From positions 9,456,661-9,520,660 of the forward strand of contig JAAOOA010000026.1 in the NCBI GenBank assembly GCA_012861695.1: a stretch of 64,000 nucleotides of DNA. Reading direction: 5' to 3'. The notes beneath the pieces are model-generated. The model saw nothing but the letters and a program-made list of their open reading frames with translations, was not told the DNA's origin and searched no databases. Shown here in pieces: positions 12,070 to 24,136 of this stretch (positions are counted from its first letter, which is position 1; each line of letters begins with the position of its first letter). The DNA is from Trematomus loennbergii. Lineage: Eukaryota; Chordata; Actinopteri; Perciformes; Nototheniidae. The position numbers and the translations under genes are program-made.

Positions 12070-12798
12070 CAGCAGACTGTCAAAGCAGCCACCTTTTAAT
12101 TGGGCCCTCTACCAGCCTGAAAGCATTTGTCAGCTGCCATCTGTCTGTCTGTCTGGGGCTGACTCCCACCCCCTACCACTACCACCGTCTCTGCTTACAA
12201 CACTCTTATCAGACTCAAACACCTCTTAGCGACTGGCACACCCATTCTACACACACACACATAAACACGCACACACATACGTAACACTGCTGGCGGTGAC
12301 ACAGATACTACTACAGGGTTGTCTGGTAGATTTCACACCTCAAGTGCTTACGAATGAAAACAAGAACAGCAGGGGCAAATGCATGAGTAACACACTTCTT
12401 CACTGGGACTCGATGAGAGGATGTAAGAGTTCAAAAGCTCAGTATTTTGCATAAAAGTCCACAGGAGAAAACACATGAGCATTTAGGTCCTCTCAAAATA
12501 CATTCCACTTTTTAAAAAAAAGCCAGCTTGGTCCCTTGTATTAAATAGTTCAGTTTTTGCTTCCCTGATCCTGAAAGTGAGGCTGAAGTTTGAATGTGGT
12601 CGGACCACAAACCTGTCTGCCGTTTCTCAGGCAAACCCCCACAGTGTTTCAAAGTCAGAGAGGAGCAAACGTGACGCCCCGAAACTGACCCGCAGACAGT
12701 CTGTGAGCAAGCACCCGGTGCTGTACAGTTTTGATTTATCTGCATTGTTCTGCATTGTTCACCTCTTCCCCAGTATGCCTCTGGGCCCTGAGCTGTCG

Positions 12799-13869
12799 TC
12801 ACACCTTCGTGGCCAGAGACTGAGCCTCTGTCTTCTGAGAGGACAGGGAGCAGGCCGGGCTCGCATGCAAAGACTTCTTGAGGTTCAGCAGGCAGAGACA
12901 CTGGGATCTGAAGCGCAGGTCGAAGAAGGCATACAGGAAGGGGTTGAGGCAGCTGTTGACGTAGGCCAGGCAGGTGGCGTAGGGGTGAGCCAGCAGCAGG
13001 AAGCGCAGGAAGGCACAGTTGGCAGGAAACAGCTCCAGGTAGGAGAGGGCGTCAGCGCTCTTCACGATGTGGAAGGGCATCCAGCAGGCGGCGAACACCA
13101 CTACCAGCGTGGTGATGATCTTCAGCAGCCTCCTCTTGCGCTGGTCCTCTTTGCGCAGGGAGTTGAAGTGCCGGGTGACGGTGCAGCCGATGAAGCCGTA
13201 GCACACCATCATGGCCAGGAAAGGCAGAAGAAAGCCCAGAGCTGAGGAGGAGATGCTGAGCCCTGCGATCCACAGGTTCTCCTGCTCCACTTTGGTCATC
13301 ACCAGGCTGAAGTCCATGGCGCAGGAGGTGCGGTTGCTGGTTGGATCATACTTGGTGGTGCGGAAGATCAGAGTCGGAGCAGCCAGGAGCCCGGACAGCA
13401 GCCAGATGGCGATGAGGCAGGCTCTGGTGTGGCCCCGGGTTCTCAGCTGAGTGCTGGACAGGGAGTGGACGATGGCCAGGTATCGGTCGAAGCTCATGCA
13501 GGTGAGGCAGAAGACGCTGGCGTACATGTTGAGCAGCACCACGTAGCTGCTGATCTTGCACAGGGCCACTCCGAAGGGCCAGTGGTAGCCCATGGCGGTG
13601 TAGACGGCCCACAGAGGCAGGGTGACCACGAAGGTGAGGTCAGCCAGGGCCAGGTTACCGATGTAGACGTCAGCCGCTCGCCGCTTACCCTGAGCTCTCC
13701 ACACCGTGAAGATCACCACCCCGTTTCCAGAGAGGCCGAGGATGAAAATAAGCATGTACAGCACCGGGATGACCGAGTATGACGGAGACCACTCAGAATA
13801 GTCACACATGGTGGAGTTCTCTGACTCGTCGTAGTCGTAGTACTCATAAGGACCGTCAGTTGCATCCAT
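12799..13869 (-). CDS. aplnr: Apelin receptor (class A GPCR)
   Basis: Intact single-exon frame of 356 residues, the usual size for APLNR/AGTRL1. Family role: Gi-coupled receptor for apelin and Elabela/Toddler, active in gastrulation, heart and vessel development. Seen here: an acidic Tyr-rich N-terminus with an N-glycosylation site (NST, N18), seven hydrophobic segments, NLALADLTF in TM2, the FDRY form of the DRY motif, an NRTSC sequon in extracellular loop 2, the signature loop RHFNSLRKEDQRKRRLLK, CWMPFH in TM6, NPFLY in TM7 and a conserved end SSQKTEAQSLATKV. The ATG is set by the N-terminal match; no in-frame upstream ATG is better placed. Teleosts usually have two paralogues (a and b), and I cannot say which this is. 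Confidence 0.95.
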   Translation of the reverse strand: MDATDGPYEYYDYDESENSTMCDYSEWSPSYSVIPVLYMLIFILGLSGNGVVIFTVWRAQGKRRAADVYIGNLALADLTFVVTLPLWAVYTAMGYHWPFGVALCKISSYVVLLNMYASVFCLTCMSFDRYLAIVHSLSSTQLRTRGHTRACLIAIWLLSGLLAAPTLIFRTTKYDPTSNRTSCAMDFSLVMTKVEQENLWIAGLSISSSALGFLLPFLAMMVCYGFIGCTVTRHFNSLRKEDQRKRRLLKIITTLVVVFAACWMPFHIVKSADALSYLELFPANCAFLRFLLLAHPYATCLAYVNSCLNPFLYAFFDLRFRSQCLCLLNLKKSLHASPACSLSSQKTEAQSLATKV

Positions 13870-13939
13870 CTTCTCTTCTTATTCCTTTTTTCAAGAACAG
13901 GAAATCTGTTGCAGATAGATCCACAGTATAACACTCTGA

Positions 13940-13980
13940 AGTCTGTTGCTGCATGTGTAATCTGCCCACCCTTAAATACC
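13940..13980 (-). promoter_or_regulatory. aplnr core promoter with TATA-like box
   Basis: TATTTAA on the minus strand at 13972-13978 lies about 105 bases above the aplnr ATG. A start site near 13945 would give a 5' UTR of about 75 nt. A C-rich run (CTCCCCTCCCCTCCCCTCC, 14017-14035) just upstream could serve Sp/KLF factors. This is inferred from position and motif only. Confidence 0.4.
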
Positions 13981-14049
13981 CCCTCAGACTTGTGCCCTCC
14001 CAGGACGCCCACTTACTCCCCTCCCCTCCCCTCCTCCCCTCCCACAGCC

Positions 14050-14895
14050 CTCCTCCTCTATTGCTCTTTCTCTATGTACACACCCACTTCTCTTTCCATT
14101 CATTTGATTAGTACTCAACATAATGTATAGTGGAGTCACTATAATACATGCAATATGGGTTTCAATGATTTTCTTCTGGTAATAATAGTATTTATTTGGA
14201 TTATTCCTCACATTTCATTCATAAAATGTGGGTTACATGTATCTCAAGCAATTAAACTATAAAACTGAATATTTGTTGCCCTCTAACTTCCCACAGATAT
14301 TATAGCAGAGGTTTGTTTGACTTTTGTGAAATTTGATGAGACATGTTTGGACAGCACCCATGAGCAAGCCTGGGCATGACAGGTTTCATGAAGTACCACA
14401 TTACAATATCAATTGAGAGTCCTTCTGGCACCGGAGCACTCTGCTGATGAGCTGCACTATTTACATTTCTATCTCTGTTATCTTTTCATGTCTGAACATG
14501 TTTATCCAGGTAGGAACCAAAAACTAAATATATATGTTTAAATGTAATAAACTGCAGCTTGGAAAAACACAGCCTAAACCTCAAACCTTTAATTTGAATA
14601 TGCAATACTCCAAAGTATTAAAACAAAGACGACATGCTTAATAAAAACATGTTTAAGATTTAGTTATAGTAATACATTATATTTCAATTCCATTTTTAAG
14701 TCACCCATGGGCGCTGTCCAAACATGTCTTACAAGAATATGATTTAGGGGAGATTTATTTGATCATATTTTGAATTTCCTTCATAATGTGTGAGAAAAAT
14801 TGTCATCATTCTTAGAACAGTAAACTCGATTGGAATTTTTAAAAGTAAATTAACTATCTTTTTAATTTGGGGTTATTTTAGTGGTATTTAGCCTG
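14050..14895. other. Intergenic DNA upstream of aplnr
   Basis: AT-rich, without exon or repeat signals I can name. CATGTTTGGACAGC near 14343 and its reverse complement GCTGTCCAAACATG near 14714 form a 14 bp inverted pair about 370 bp apart. It may mark an old element. Confidence 0.35.
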
Positions 14896-14899
14896 TTAA

Positions 14900-15843
14900 G
14901 CCCTAGAGCCCCCTGTACAGGGGGCAGTGGGGTGTTTTTTCACGAAACTGTGTCTCAGGGCTTCTTAATATTAAAAACCTATTAATGTGTCATACCCATT
15001 TAACGGGAAGAAACTCAGCTAACTGACAATATGAACCATTTTTACCGAAACAAAAACACAAGTCTCACAAGAAGCGTCTAAATGAGCCCTGAGCGAAAAA
15101 ATGCTAACACACTTACCACAGAACTCAAGGTAAAAATACCCTTATTACTTATCGTAACTGCAAAAACAAGATATCAAATTAAAGCTGAGATTCCACAGAT
15201 TCTATAGGTATAAGTATCATCACTGAGCGATCAGAACTCGTGACAGGGGAAGCAAACACAGACGTCACAACACGTGAATTACGGAACATTCACGGGAAAT
15301 CGTCTCAAATTAGCTGTTATTCTGATCAAAAGTTGTGTTCAATGGCATTAAAATGATAAAAACGCCGCTGAAGGTTAATTCATAGGTTAATCCAATGTGT
15401 CTGTGTCACTTTGAAAGGATTACTGATAATCCATCATTGCTTTTTAATGTAAAAAACGGAGATTTCATATTATTTTTATTTTTATAAATCTCTCTAAATG
15501 TCACTTGTTTTGCATCAATCTTGATACAGGGTACTATATATGTTGTAGTTTGGATTCCTAAAGCTTTTAGTCTACCATCATCATTCAAGGGTGGTTTTCA
15601 CTATCTGTAATGTTTTTTTTTAGGCGGAGGTAAGAATTTACCTTTTTTTTACAATGTTCCATCTGAATTTACTCTGACACAGAAACATCTATATTGATTC
15701 TGACACTTCTACATCCAACCCACAGGTGTAACCTTGCTTTGAGAAAAAAGATTATTAATTTAACCCTTTTAGAAGTGAAGTTATAGTCATTTGTTCTGGG
15801 CATGTCATTTTCGAGCCTGAAACCTGAAAAACAGGCTCAGGGC
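14900..15843. mobile_element. TTAA-type non-autonomous DNA transposon, 944 bp
   Basis: Flanked by TTAA at 14896-14899 and 15844-15847. The ends are short imperfect inverted repeats: GCCCTAGAGCC at the left, and GCCCTGAGCCTGT at the right when reverse-complemented. A TTAA target points to piggyBac or Kolobok type. There is no transposase frame. Confidence 0.55.
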
Positions 15844-15879
15844 TTAATAGTTAACACTGTTCATGTTTTATTGGTTTTA

Positions 15880-16016
15880 TGATATAACTCTTTCTGTTTG
15901 TTTATAACTTGCTTTCAATTATACTCCTCACTCTATATGTTGTCTTACTATGTAAAGCACTTTGGTCTGCATCTTGCATGAAAGGTGCAATACAAATAAA
16001 GTGTATTATTATTATG
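15880..16016 (+). mobile_element. L2-type LINE 3' tail
   Basis: GTAAAGCACTTTGGTCTGCA, then TGAAAGGTGCAATACAAATA and ATT repeats, is the standard fish L2 3' end. It directly follows the TTAA element. Confidence 0.6.
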
Positions 16017-19000
16017 TTTATATTAGGTATCACTTAAGAAAATGCCAAATGAACAACTAAATTGAGTAGGATACACAATACAAAAATAAAAGCAATGCAA
16101 AGCACATGTAAAATATTAATCAACAAAAACGATGAAATAAAATTATAAAACTCAAAAGCCTCCTGTGATCTAATAATGTCGTTTTATATTTGTATTACTA
16201 TTTTGGGACCTATTTTCTATATACACAGGCAAGCTAATACTAAGGGACTTGTATGGTGTAAAAGGATTTCAATGTAGTCAGCCCAAAGCCATGCAGTGCA
16301 GCCAAACATCGTTTTAAGTTGCAAAACTTTATATTACATTCTAGTGATGAAAGTTTCAAAAAGAAACCCAAGGTGTCAGGCTGGATTTTAGGGAAATGTG
16401 TGCAAAATAGTGCACAGGAACATTTCTAAATGATTGAATGGTGCCACTTGGAGTATTAAACTGCAACACTGTATGCACAGCTTTAATGAATAGCTGAAAC
16501 AGAATATTTGATACTGCCACAGTGTGCATTTTTTAAAAGTGTAATGCTACTTAAGTGAAACAATAGCCATGTTAAGAAGTTCAACAAGTAGCACTCTTCT
16601 TCTCTGTTTCTCTTCTTTCCTGTCCCTGGGGTGCATTTGTTGGCCCAGGTGGGTCGGCTCAGTCTTCAGGCGGTCCGTCTCTCAGCAGTGAGGCAGCGGT
16701 GGCGCCAGGGCAGCGACCTTTAGACACAACTACTGTATCACTCAACAATCTTTTCCTCCACTGATCCCTTCCTCCAGCCTCCATCTTCCTTTCCCCGCTC
16801 ATCTCCGCCTTTCTTCCTCTGATTATGAAGATGAGGATTGATTACAGGTTTTCCTCCGTCATTTTCTCTCAGTAGTTGTTGCCAATAATGGAGATGCCAT
16901 CTTGCTGTTTTTGATCATGAAAACTGATTGTGTGCCTTCACCCAAACTCTGTCCTCTTCCACTGGTGTTGATTGTCCGTCCAGCTCTTTGTGCGTCCGGC
17001 CGGCAGAACAGGAAAAAAAGCATAAAGCCACTTTCCTATCTGTGCTCTGGTGTCCCACGCTGACAGGGATGTGAATAAACAGCTACATTAAACGTCAGGC
17101 CTTGATGAATACATCAATCCACCCACTCACTTTTTCCCAAAATCCCCTCATCAGACAAGCAACACAACACACTCAATTATGTTTACTTCAGATAATGACA
17201 CATATCCGGCAGGAGAAATATCCAAATGTTTAATCTTTTAGTCTTTAGGAGTGACAAGTTCCAGTTGGACTGTGAACCTCCTTGCAGGGTCCATTTTTTT
17301 AAATTCAGCTTGCAGTAGACCCTGTTTCCACCACAGCTTGTGTTTTTCCTGTAGATTGCCCACCTGTGTCTCAAATTGATTGTTGTTACTGTTGCTGTTG
17401 TTCTCTCATGTGTGGCCTTGTGCTGTAAACCACACACCATGAAGACATTCCTCATGTTTGTGCACTCTTATCTAACCAAACATAATCTCTCATCCATCCG
17501 TCATTTGACTGTCATGCAGCAGTGATGACTGACTAGCAGACAGCATCTCCGGGGGATGCAGGAATGGATGAGTACTTGCATCTCAAAATAAACACAAAGG
17601 CAGAAACACACAACAACACACACTTCAGTGACAGTCAGTCTGCACGGCCGCAGATCGTCTCCTTGATCTTTTATCGGGACTTTGTATGAGTTTATGAGAG
17701 TGTTTTTGGTGATGCTCGCCGTGCTAAAAGAGCGTTAGGTGTGTGTTCTTGGTGTTGAGGTGTGTGTGAGGGTTGGCGGGGGTCTGACAGTTGTTTGATG
17801 TGTGAGTTAAGCTGTCGCAGACCACATGCACGGGCCCCCCTGTGCAGAGACAGCTGGTTCCTTCAGGCTTTGTTTGGAATCTGACCAACTTTGAATCAGA
17901 CTCGATCTCATCTTAAAATTCATGATATTACACGACTGTCCTGATAGTAGCTCGGCAGCCCTGATGATAGACAGACCCTCCGGCAAACACTGCCAGCGGC
18001 ACCATTTACATTTCCAATCACATCACCAGTCTGATCTGCTCTTTTCATTATCTGAATGCTGTCAAAGCTCACACTTTCAGCACGGCTGGAAAGTTTGAAC
18101 ATTTGGGCGTCGTTGCCGTCCCTTTACTCTTTTCAGCAAAGACGGTTAGGTGATTGACACCAGCTTGTTAGACACAAAGGCCACCAGGACGGGAGAGGTT
18201 CACACCTTTTCTTACTGTTCCAGTAAAGATTGTGGCTTCAGCCAGAGCCTTTTGCATGGATGAAACAGATCTGTAGTAGACTTTGAGGAGACTGGGACTT
18301 GCTATTGGCATGTCAGACGGTGTGAGAATAAAACATTTCGGTGTCTCCTTACTATGAAAGGGTTGTCTAGGCTGACGGATTCATGGCAGATTTGATTAAT
18401 GAACTGTACCAAAACTCAGAAGTTATTTGCTATTTAACGTGAGTAGCCGTGGGCAGGTAGAGAATTTCTTAACACTGCTGCCCTCCTCTAATATCTGCGA
18501 GTGAGCATCATGCGTTGGTCTCATCGCTAGAATAGGTGATAAGTAGGAAGGCAGGCAAGAGGATTGTTCTTAACAAAAATATAAACAAAAGTAGGCATAA
18601 TGTGAAGGTTGAATTTAATGTACGGGCTTGGGATCGTTCAATTAGCTTTTCTACTCTTAAACAAACACATGTAACCTAACCCACAAAACAACATTGGCAA
18701 TGTAAATGCTAAGTGTGGGAGTGGTCCAAATGGGCCTACACTAGTAACAAAGCCAATTCTAGCAGCTTTCAACTAATGGGCTGGATCTCTCACATTTGGT
18801 CCCCTGGTGCCAAAACACACAAGTGAGCTTCAATTGGGTCATCCTAACATTATAATGTATTAAGCAATGCCCTATAGATACATTTATCTACCGTCTCCTA
18901 TTTTTACACAATCGCCCACTAATGTCCATTGTCTCCTTCAGGGACATGGCATACAATTAGTAAAGTGGAAAAAAAGCTTCCAGGACCTACGTGTTGCTCT

Positions 19001-19927
19001 GTTTAAACTTCAGGAAGCAGCTAGACTTCTTGTTCAGTTTGTATGATAACGTATGTTTTCCTAACCTCAATCAGCACGCGCACAAGTTGTTTTCCTGAAC
19101 ATACAGACCTGATGACCCCACTGCACTGCATCCAGAGCAGCAGCAGCTATTATTAATTAGCAGCAAACACACGGCTGTCCAATTTATGTTTTTTCTGTGC
19201 AGGTCAGGCAACCGGAGGACTCTGTTGATATGAATCTTCCTGCTTTCAAGATGTTGTTGTCTTCTTGTGCCAGACATGTTTATCAAATATTAATGTGAGG
19301 ACAGGAGAGGGAAATCCCAAACAGTTTTAACTCAAAGGTATAAATAACTCAATACCAGTGACAATATAACTATTAAAGAAAGGCCGGAGAGCTCCATCTC
19401 ACGCAAGACAGCCAAGGAGAGTTTAAATCAGAAGGCACAAAAGGAAGTGGTTCATTCATTTATAGAAGCAGTGAGGTAAAACTATGTCATGGCAACTGGG
19501 ATTTGTTTACACGGTCAAAGAGTTGTATCAGAGTTTGTTTCCACTTCCTGTCTGGCAAAGGACAAGATGAACATGGATTTTGATTTGTTAGGTGATGGGT
19601 GCTATCTACAGAGGTGAATCAAGTTTATTTATAATATGTGGGGAAGAGAAGCTGACACGGAACAAGCGCCTTTCATGGAACTCTCTTTTATCATAAAACT
19701 GGTCACATTCTATATGTTTTTTGTATTTACTTTTGGTTTAAGGACCATGCTTTGGAGTTATGAAGGAGTAGCTTTCTACTTACTAAAATGGTGAACATAA
19801 AACAATGCCTGCTAACATCAACATGCTAGCATTGTTGACATTAGCAATTAGCTTAAAATACAGCCTCACAGAGCAGCTAGCATAGATTATTATGCGAAGT
19901 ACCCAATAAAAAGCCTCAAAGCAACTG
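16017..19927. other. Gene desert, about 3.9 kb
   Basis: No exon, RNA gene or named repeat was recognised on either strand. Open frames are short (60-90 codons) and not family-like. Distal regulatory DNA for aplnr could lie here but cannot be seen without comparison to other fish. Confidence 0.35.
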
Positions 19928-19935
19928 TCTAAGGT

Positions 19936-20515
19936 GCTGTTTACACGAGAATGCAAACGGTTGTATCCGCTACTTTTCTCTTTCGTATAGCCTTGTTCGT
20001 TCACACGAGGCCGTAACGGAAACGGGAAACGGACCCCGCAAACGATAACGGGTCCCAAGGTGGGTAGATCTGCAAACGGAACGCTCTGGGGGGCCAAACG
20101 GCTCCGTGTGTACGTCCTATACGATCATTTTCCTGATAACGATGAAGCCATAGCCCCACCTCTGCTGCTCACTGCTGTAGCATGGTCAGTAGCTATTGCT
20201 ACTGACCATGCTACAGATGTTAGCGCAAAATCTACAGCTCCTCTACCACAACCATCAGCAACAAGTGGACATGGAGAATTACATGAACTACATGTTGCTA
20301 AATCCACCGCGGGGCTTAAACAGAAGGGCAACCATGGCAACCATGCTCGGGGGTCTTCTTCGCTGCTTTTGGTGTATTTTGTGGCGCCACTTACAGGCCC
20401 GGCATATGTACTACAGCGTCTCCAGCGCTTTCGAGCGGTCTCGTGTGAACGGAATACTTTTTTGATATCGTATTCGGTTCGTTTGCATTTTGTATGCGTT
20501 TGCGTGTAAATGGGG
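19936..20515 (+). mobile_element. hAT-like non-autonomous transposon, copy 2
   Basis: Imperfect terminal inverted repeats: GCTGTTTACACGAGAATGC at the left; CCCATTTACACGCAAACGC at the right when reverse-complemented. The flanks TCTAAGGT (19928-19935) and TCTTAAGGT (20516-20524) look like an aged 8-9 bp target duplication. Inner sequence is shared with the element at 4441-5223. A perfect 19 bp hairpin lies inside. Confidence 0.65.
20175..20216. repeat. Perfect 19 bp hairpin, 4 nt loop
   Basis: Arms 20175-20193 and 20198-20216 are exact reverse complements around the loop TATT. The arm reads CTGTAGCATGGTCAGTAGC. It lies inside the hAT-like element and is not seen in copy 1. Confidence 0.9.
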
Positions 20516-20766
20516 TCTTAAGGTCATTTGCAATGGAAGTTGGCATGAATCCACAAACTAAAGCCATTTCGCTGCTTTAAAGGCATGTTTTGCTAACCTG
20601 AACTTGTACCAGTAGGCTACTCCAATGAATCGGCATTAGATTTTGACAAGCTAAAGAATGCTAAGCTAAGCCACAATAAGCTAGTGGTCGTACCGGACAA
20701 AGCAAGGCTTTAATTAGAGAAACCTCTTAGTGTACTAAAGGCATTGTTGCGTTTAGTGCTTATTCA

Positions 20767-21351
20767 ACCCAGTCTCACGGCATTTCGTGTTATAGTCACA
20801 AAATTAATTTAATCTATTGATTCGTGTTCACCAACACGATTTTCGCTTTTTTTTGTGTCCCACTGAACGATTTTAAAAGCAATGTATTTCTATTGGTAGT
20901 ATGTTTACGTCTTTTTGTCCGGTCGGGTCTTGGAAGCTGTGTGGTTCATAAAAACATTTTCTTACTCAATATCTTACCCTAAGCCTAACCCTATCCCTTT
21001 TACTTTAAATTGTATAATGTCTGAGTTTTTTTGCCGTCCGCGAGGAAAGGAAATGGGGCAAAGCCTCAGAATACTGACATCTGTATTTGTTGTCATCTTT
21101 TTTTCCTTCTAATTTGTTATTATTTGGTGCAGGCACGAAACATACTACCAATAGAAATACATTGCTTCTAAAATCGTTCTGTGTCAGAATACTGAAATCT
21201 GTATTTTTTTAATCTTAATCTAATTTGTTATTATTTACATTGCTTTTAAAATCGTTCTGTGTGACACGAAAAAATTGCGAAATCGTGTTGGTGAACACGA
21301 ATCAATAGATTAATTTCGTGACTATAACACGAAATGCCGTGAGACTGTTTG
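20767..21351. mobile_element. Mutator-like foldback element, 585 bp
   Basis: Long inverted ends of about 110-130 bp share CAGTCTCACGGCATTTCGTG, TATTGATTCGTGTTC and AACGATTTTAAAAGC. The 9 bp direct repeat GCTTATTCA at 20758-20766 and 21352-21360 fits the 9 bp target duplication of MULEs. The centre holds a diverged direct duplication (AGAATACTGACATCTG and AGAATACTGAAATCTG). No transposase frame. Confidence 0.75.
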
Positions 21352-21360
21352 GCTTATTCA

Positions 21361-22400
21361 TTCCATATTTACAAAGATTACTTTCAAAAGGCTTTTAACT
21401 TGAAATGTTAAACTTTACAGGATGCAATGTCATGAGGTTATAGTTTGTTGGGTGTAAATACTTTTGTCCTGCTTATCACTCTATATATTGATGGGATGTA
21501 ATGATGGCACAGCAAGCTTTATTGCACAACATACTTCATTTAAAGACATTCCACGTGCTAAACAGAACTAACCAGGAAATGCTTGGAAATAATACATTTA
21601 AACAAGACCACTCGTGGGGAACACAGATAGAGTATATCCTCCCTGCTGTCTAAACACCAGAAAACTGCAGTAAAACCTGCACCACATTTCCTGTATGGAA
21701 CGTCCAGCATGCGAGAAAATGTCCTTTCTGAGGGGTCAGAGAACAGGAGGAAGCCTAAAGAACTGTGTGAAATATTCTAAAAGCACTGCAGGATTTACAG
21801 AGACTTTTATCCTGCATGTAACATGAACTGTTTCATAGATTTTTTATGGCTGTCTCAACTTCACAGAGTTTTGAAACACTAGCCTTCAGTTTAGTTTGAG
21901 CAAGGCTGAGAGACGTACACACACATACACACTTGTGCACAAAACACACTCCACGATACTACAGGTTCACACACCCTATGTAACACCCATGACTACTCTG
22001 GACGCAATACAATAAGCTATTGTAACCTCAAACCAAAGGTCTTGACGCCCATATGCTTTTGTCATTAGTCTCAATTATAACAGGCTATGAGGTCAGTGAT
22101 ACATCCTTTACTCTCTCTCTCTCCCAAGCACGCACAAATGCACATATAAATGCAAAAAAGGGTTATATTGCAGCCTAAGGTTGCAGTTGTTAAAACCTAA
22201 TTGATCCTCTTTTTCTTCTGGAATTGTTGTATCTGTGGAGCTTTCCTGCATGCATGCATTAATCATTATTTACGCCGAAAAACCTTTAATTATTTACATT
22301 GCTAGATTTTCTTCAGACTATTTCTCTAAATGTTATCACAGGCTGCTTGTGCTTCTCCTGCGCACCATCAATATCAGCCGGTCGGGTTTATCAGAGCCGG
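21361..22400. other. Intergenic DNA, nothing recognised
   Basis: AT-rich sequence with short TC and CA runs. No exon or element boundary could be supported. Confidence 0.35.
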
Positions 22401-22650
<250 letters not shown>

Positions 22651-23889
22651 GTATCCTCTCTCAGCTACCGGCTTCCTTGATGGGGATAGAGGGGACTAGA
22701 TGGACGGGAAGAGAGGAGACAGTGGGGATGTGGCCACAACAATGGCAGGAAGTGACTTCAGATCAATTTAAGATTAGAGCAAACACACCAACACAGAAGC
22801 ACTGAGCTAACAAACATCCCCGTTGAAGAGATAAACATGCGACACAAACACAGTGCCAAATAAATGTCCCTTCAACTCTTTAAGACTGCACTGATATTGA
22901 ATTATGAGGATATTTCTCCTTTTTTTACCAACAAATATATTTATCATAATAATAATAATTCTGTAATGCTGTTCTCTGTCTAATAAAAAAAATGTAATAA
23001 TGATAAAACTGCATCAGAAATACACTGGATAAATACCCTTAATTACTGTAATCACATGTTAAATCATGAATGGTTTAACCACTAAGAAAAGCCGCTGTAG
23101 TTAGTTTTGAAAAGCTATAAAGCATTGCTCTGTATTTCAAATGTGCTGATTGATAATACACCATGAGCTTCACCAACAACAAACAAGCCTGGTTATGTAT
23201 CCCTGCCAACTCAAAGTGAATTACGATGCTGCAGATACAAATAAAAACCATGCACATTAAAGTTGAAGACAAGTCAAGAAACTTCCAAAATAAAAACAAG
23301 TAGCTTGCAGGAAGTTGAAAGAGTCAACATTGGAGTGTGTGCAGCTGGGAATGGCTATTCAACAGTTCAGAGGTCACAACAAGGTCCCTGAAACAGAAAA
23401 CCTGAGAGGTCTGGGGTTGTATAATGTGTAATCAGGAGCATGCACAACTTCAAACAAACAGAAATCGAGTGGAGAGAAGCGGGAAGATTATCTGTATTCT
23501 GGATCAGTTGCAAACAGTAATAAAACCGACAGTTTTGTGGTAATCCATGTTTGAAAGTTAAATAAAAAGGATGACGATGACTGATTTAAAACAGCAGTAA
23601 ACAAAAGCTCTCTTTTAACCCACTAAGCACTGCATATCATTCACTGTGCAGCTCCGGCAAAGGACCATTTACATTTTAAGGCAATTAAAAGGAACTTGCA
23701 TTGTGTGTTAATTTTGGTGGTTTGTCCTCAAAGTCATAAATTAAAAACACACATTGAATATCAGTCCAGACGAAAGAGGGATGATTCAGGTTCACTTCAA
23801 AATGCTTTGAAATCCAGCAAATCCCTCTATCTGTTGAAGGGATGACCAGACCGATCCTGTGATTGCCTGTCATTATCCCTTAAAGATTT
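22651..23889. other. Intergenic DNA, nothing recognised
   Basis: No supported exon, RNA gene or repeat beyond short A/T tracts. Confidence 0.35.
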
Positions 23890-24136
23890 ATATCTTTCTA
23901 AGTTAGGGGTTTTTAAATCTACTCTTAAGACACACTTCTTCTCCCTGGCCTTCTAGTCAGAGCGGAGCACGACTCCTGACTTTTCCCTGTGTTTTTTATA
24001 TATCTGTTGTAATTTATTGTCTTTTATTGTGATTGTAGTAATGTGTTTTTATTACATGTACAGCACTTTGGCTCGACCCAAAATCGCTTTTAAATGTGCT
24101 TTATAAATATGCTTTATAAATAAAACTTGATTTGAA
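23890..24136 (+). mobile_element. L2-type LINE 3' end
   Basis: The readable end of an ORF (GVFKSTLKTHFFSLAF-like) near 23906-23955 is followed by ACAGCACTTTGGCTCGACC and GTGCTTTATAAATATGCTTT. This is the usual L2 close. Confidence 0.55.

Noticed and set aside
12577..13245. 222-codon frame antisense to aplnr
   Set aside because: Shadow of the GC-rich receptor gene; no homology seen.
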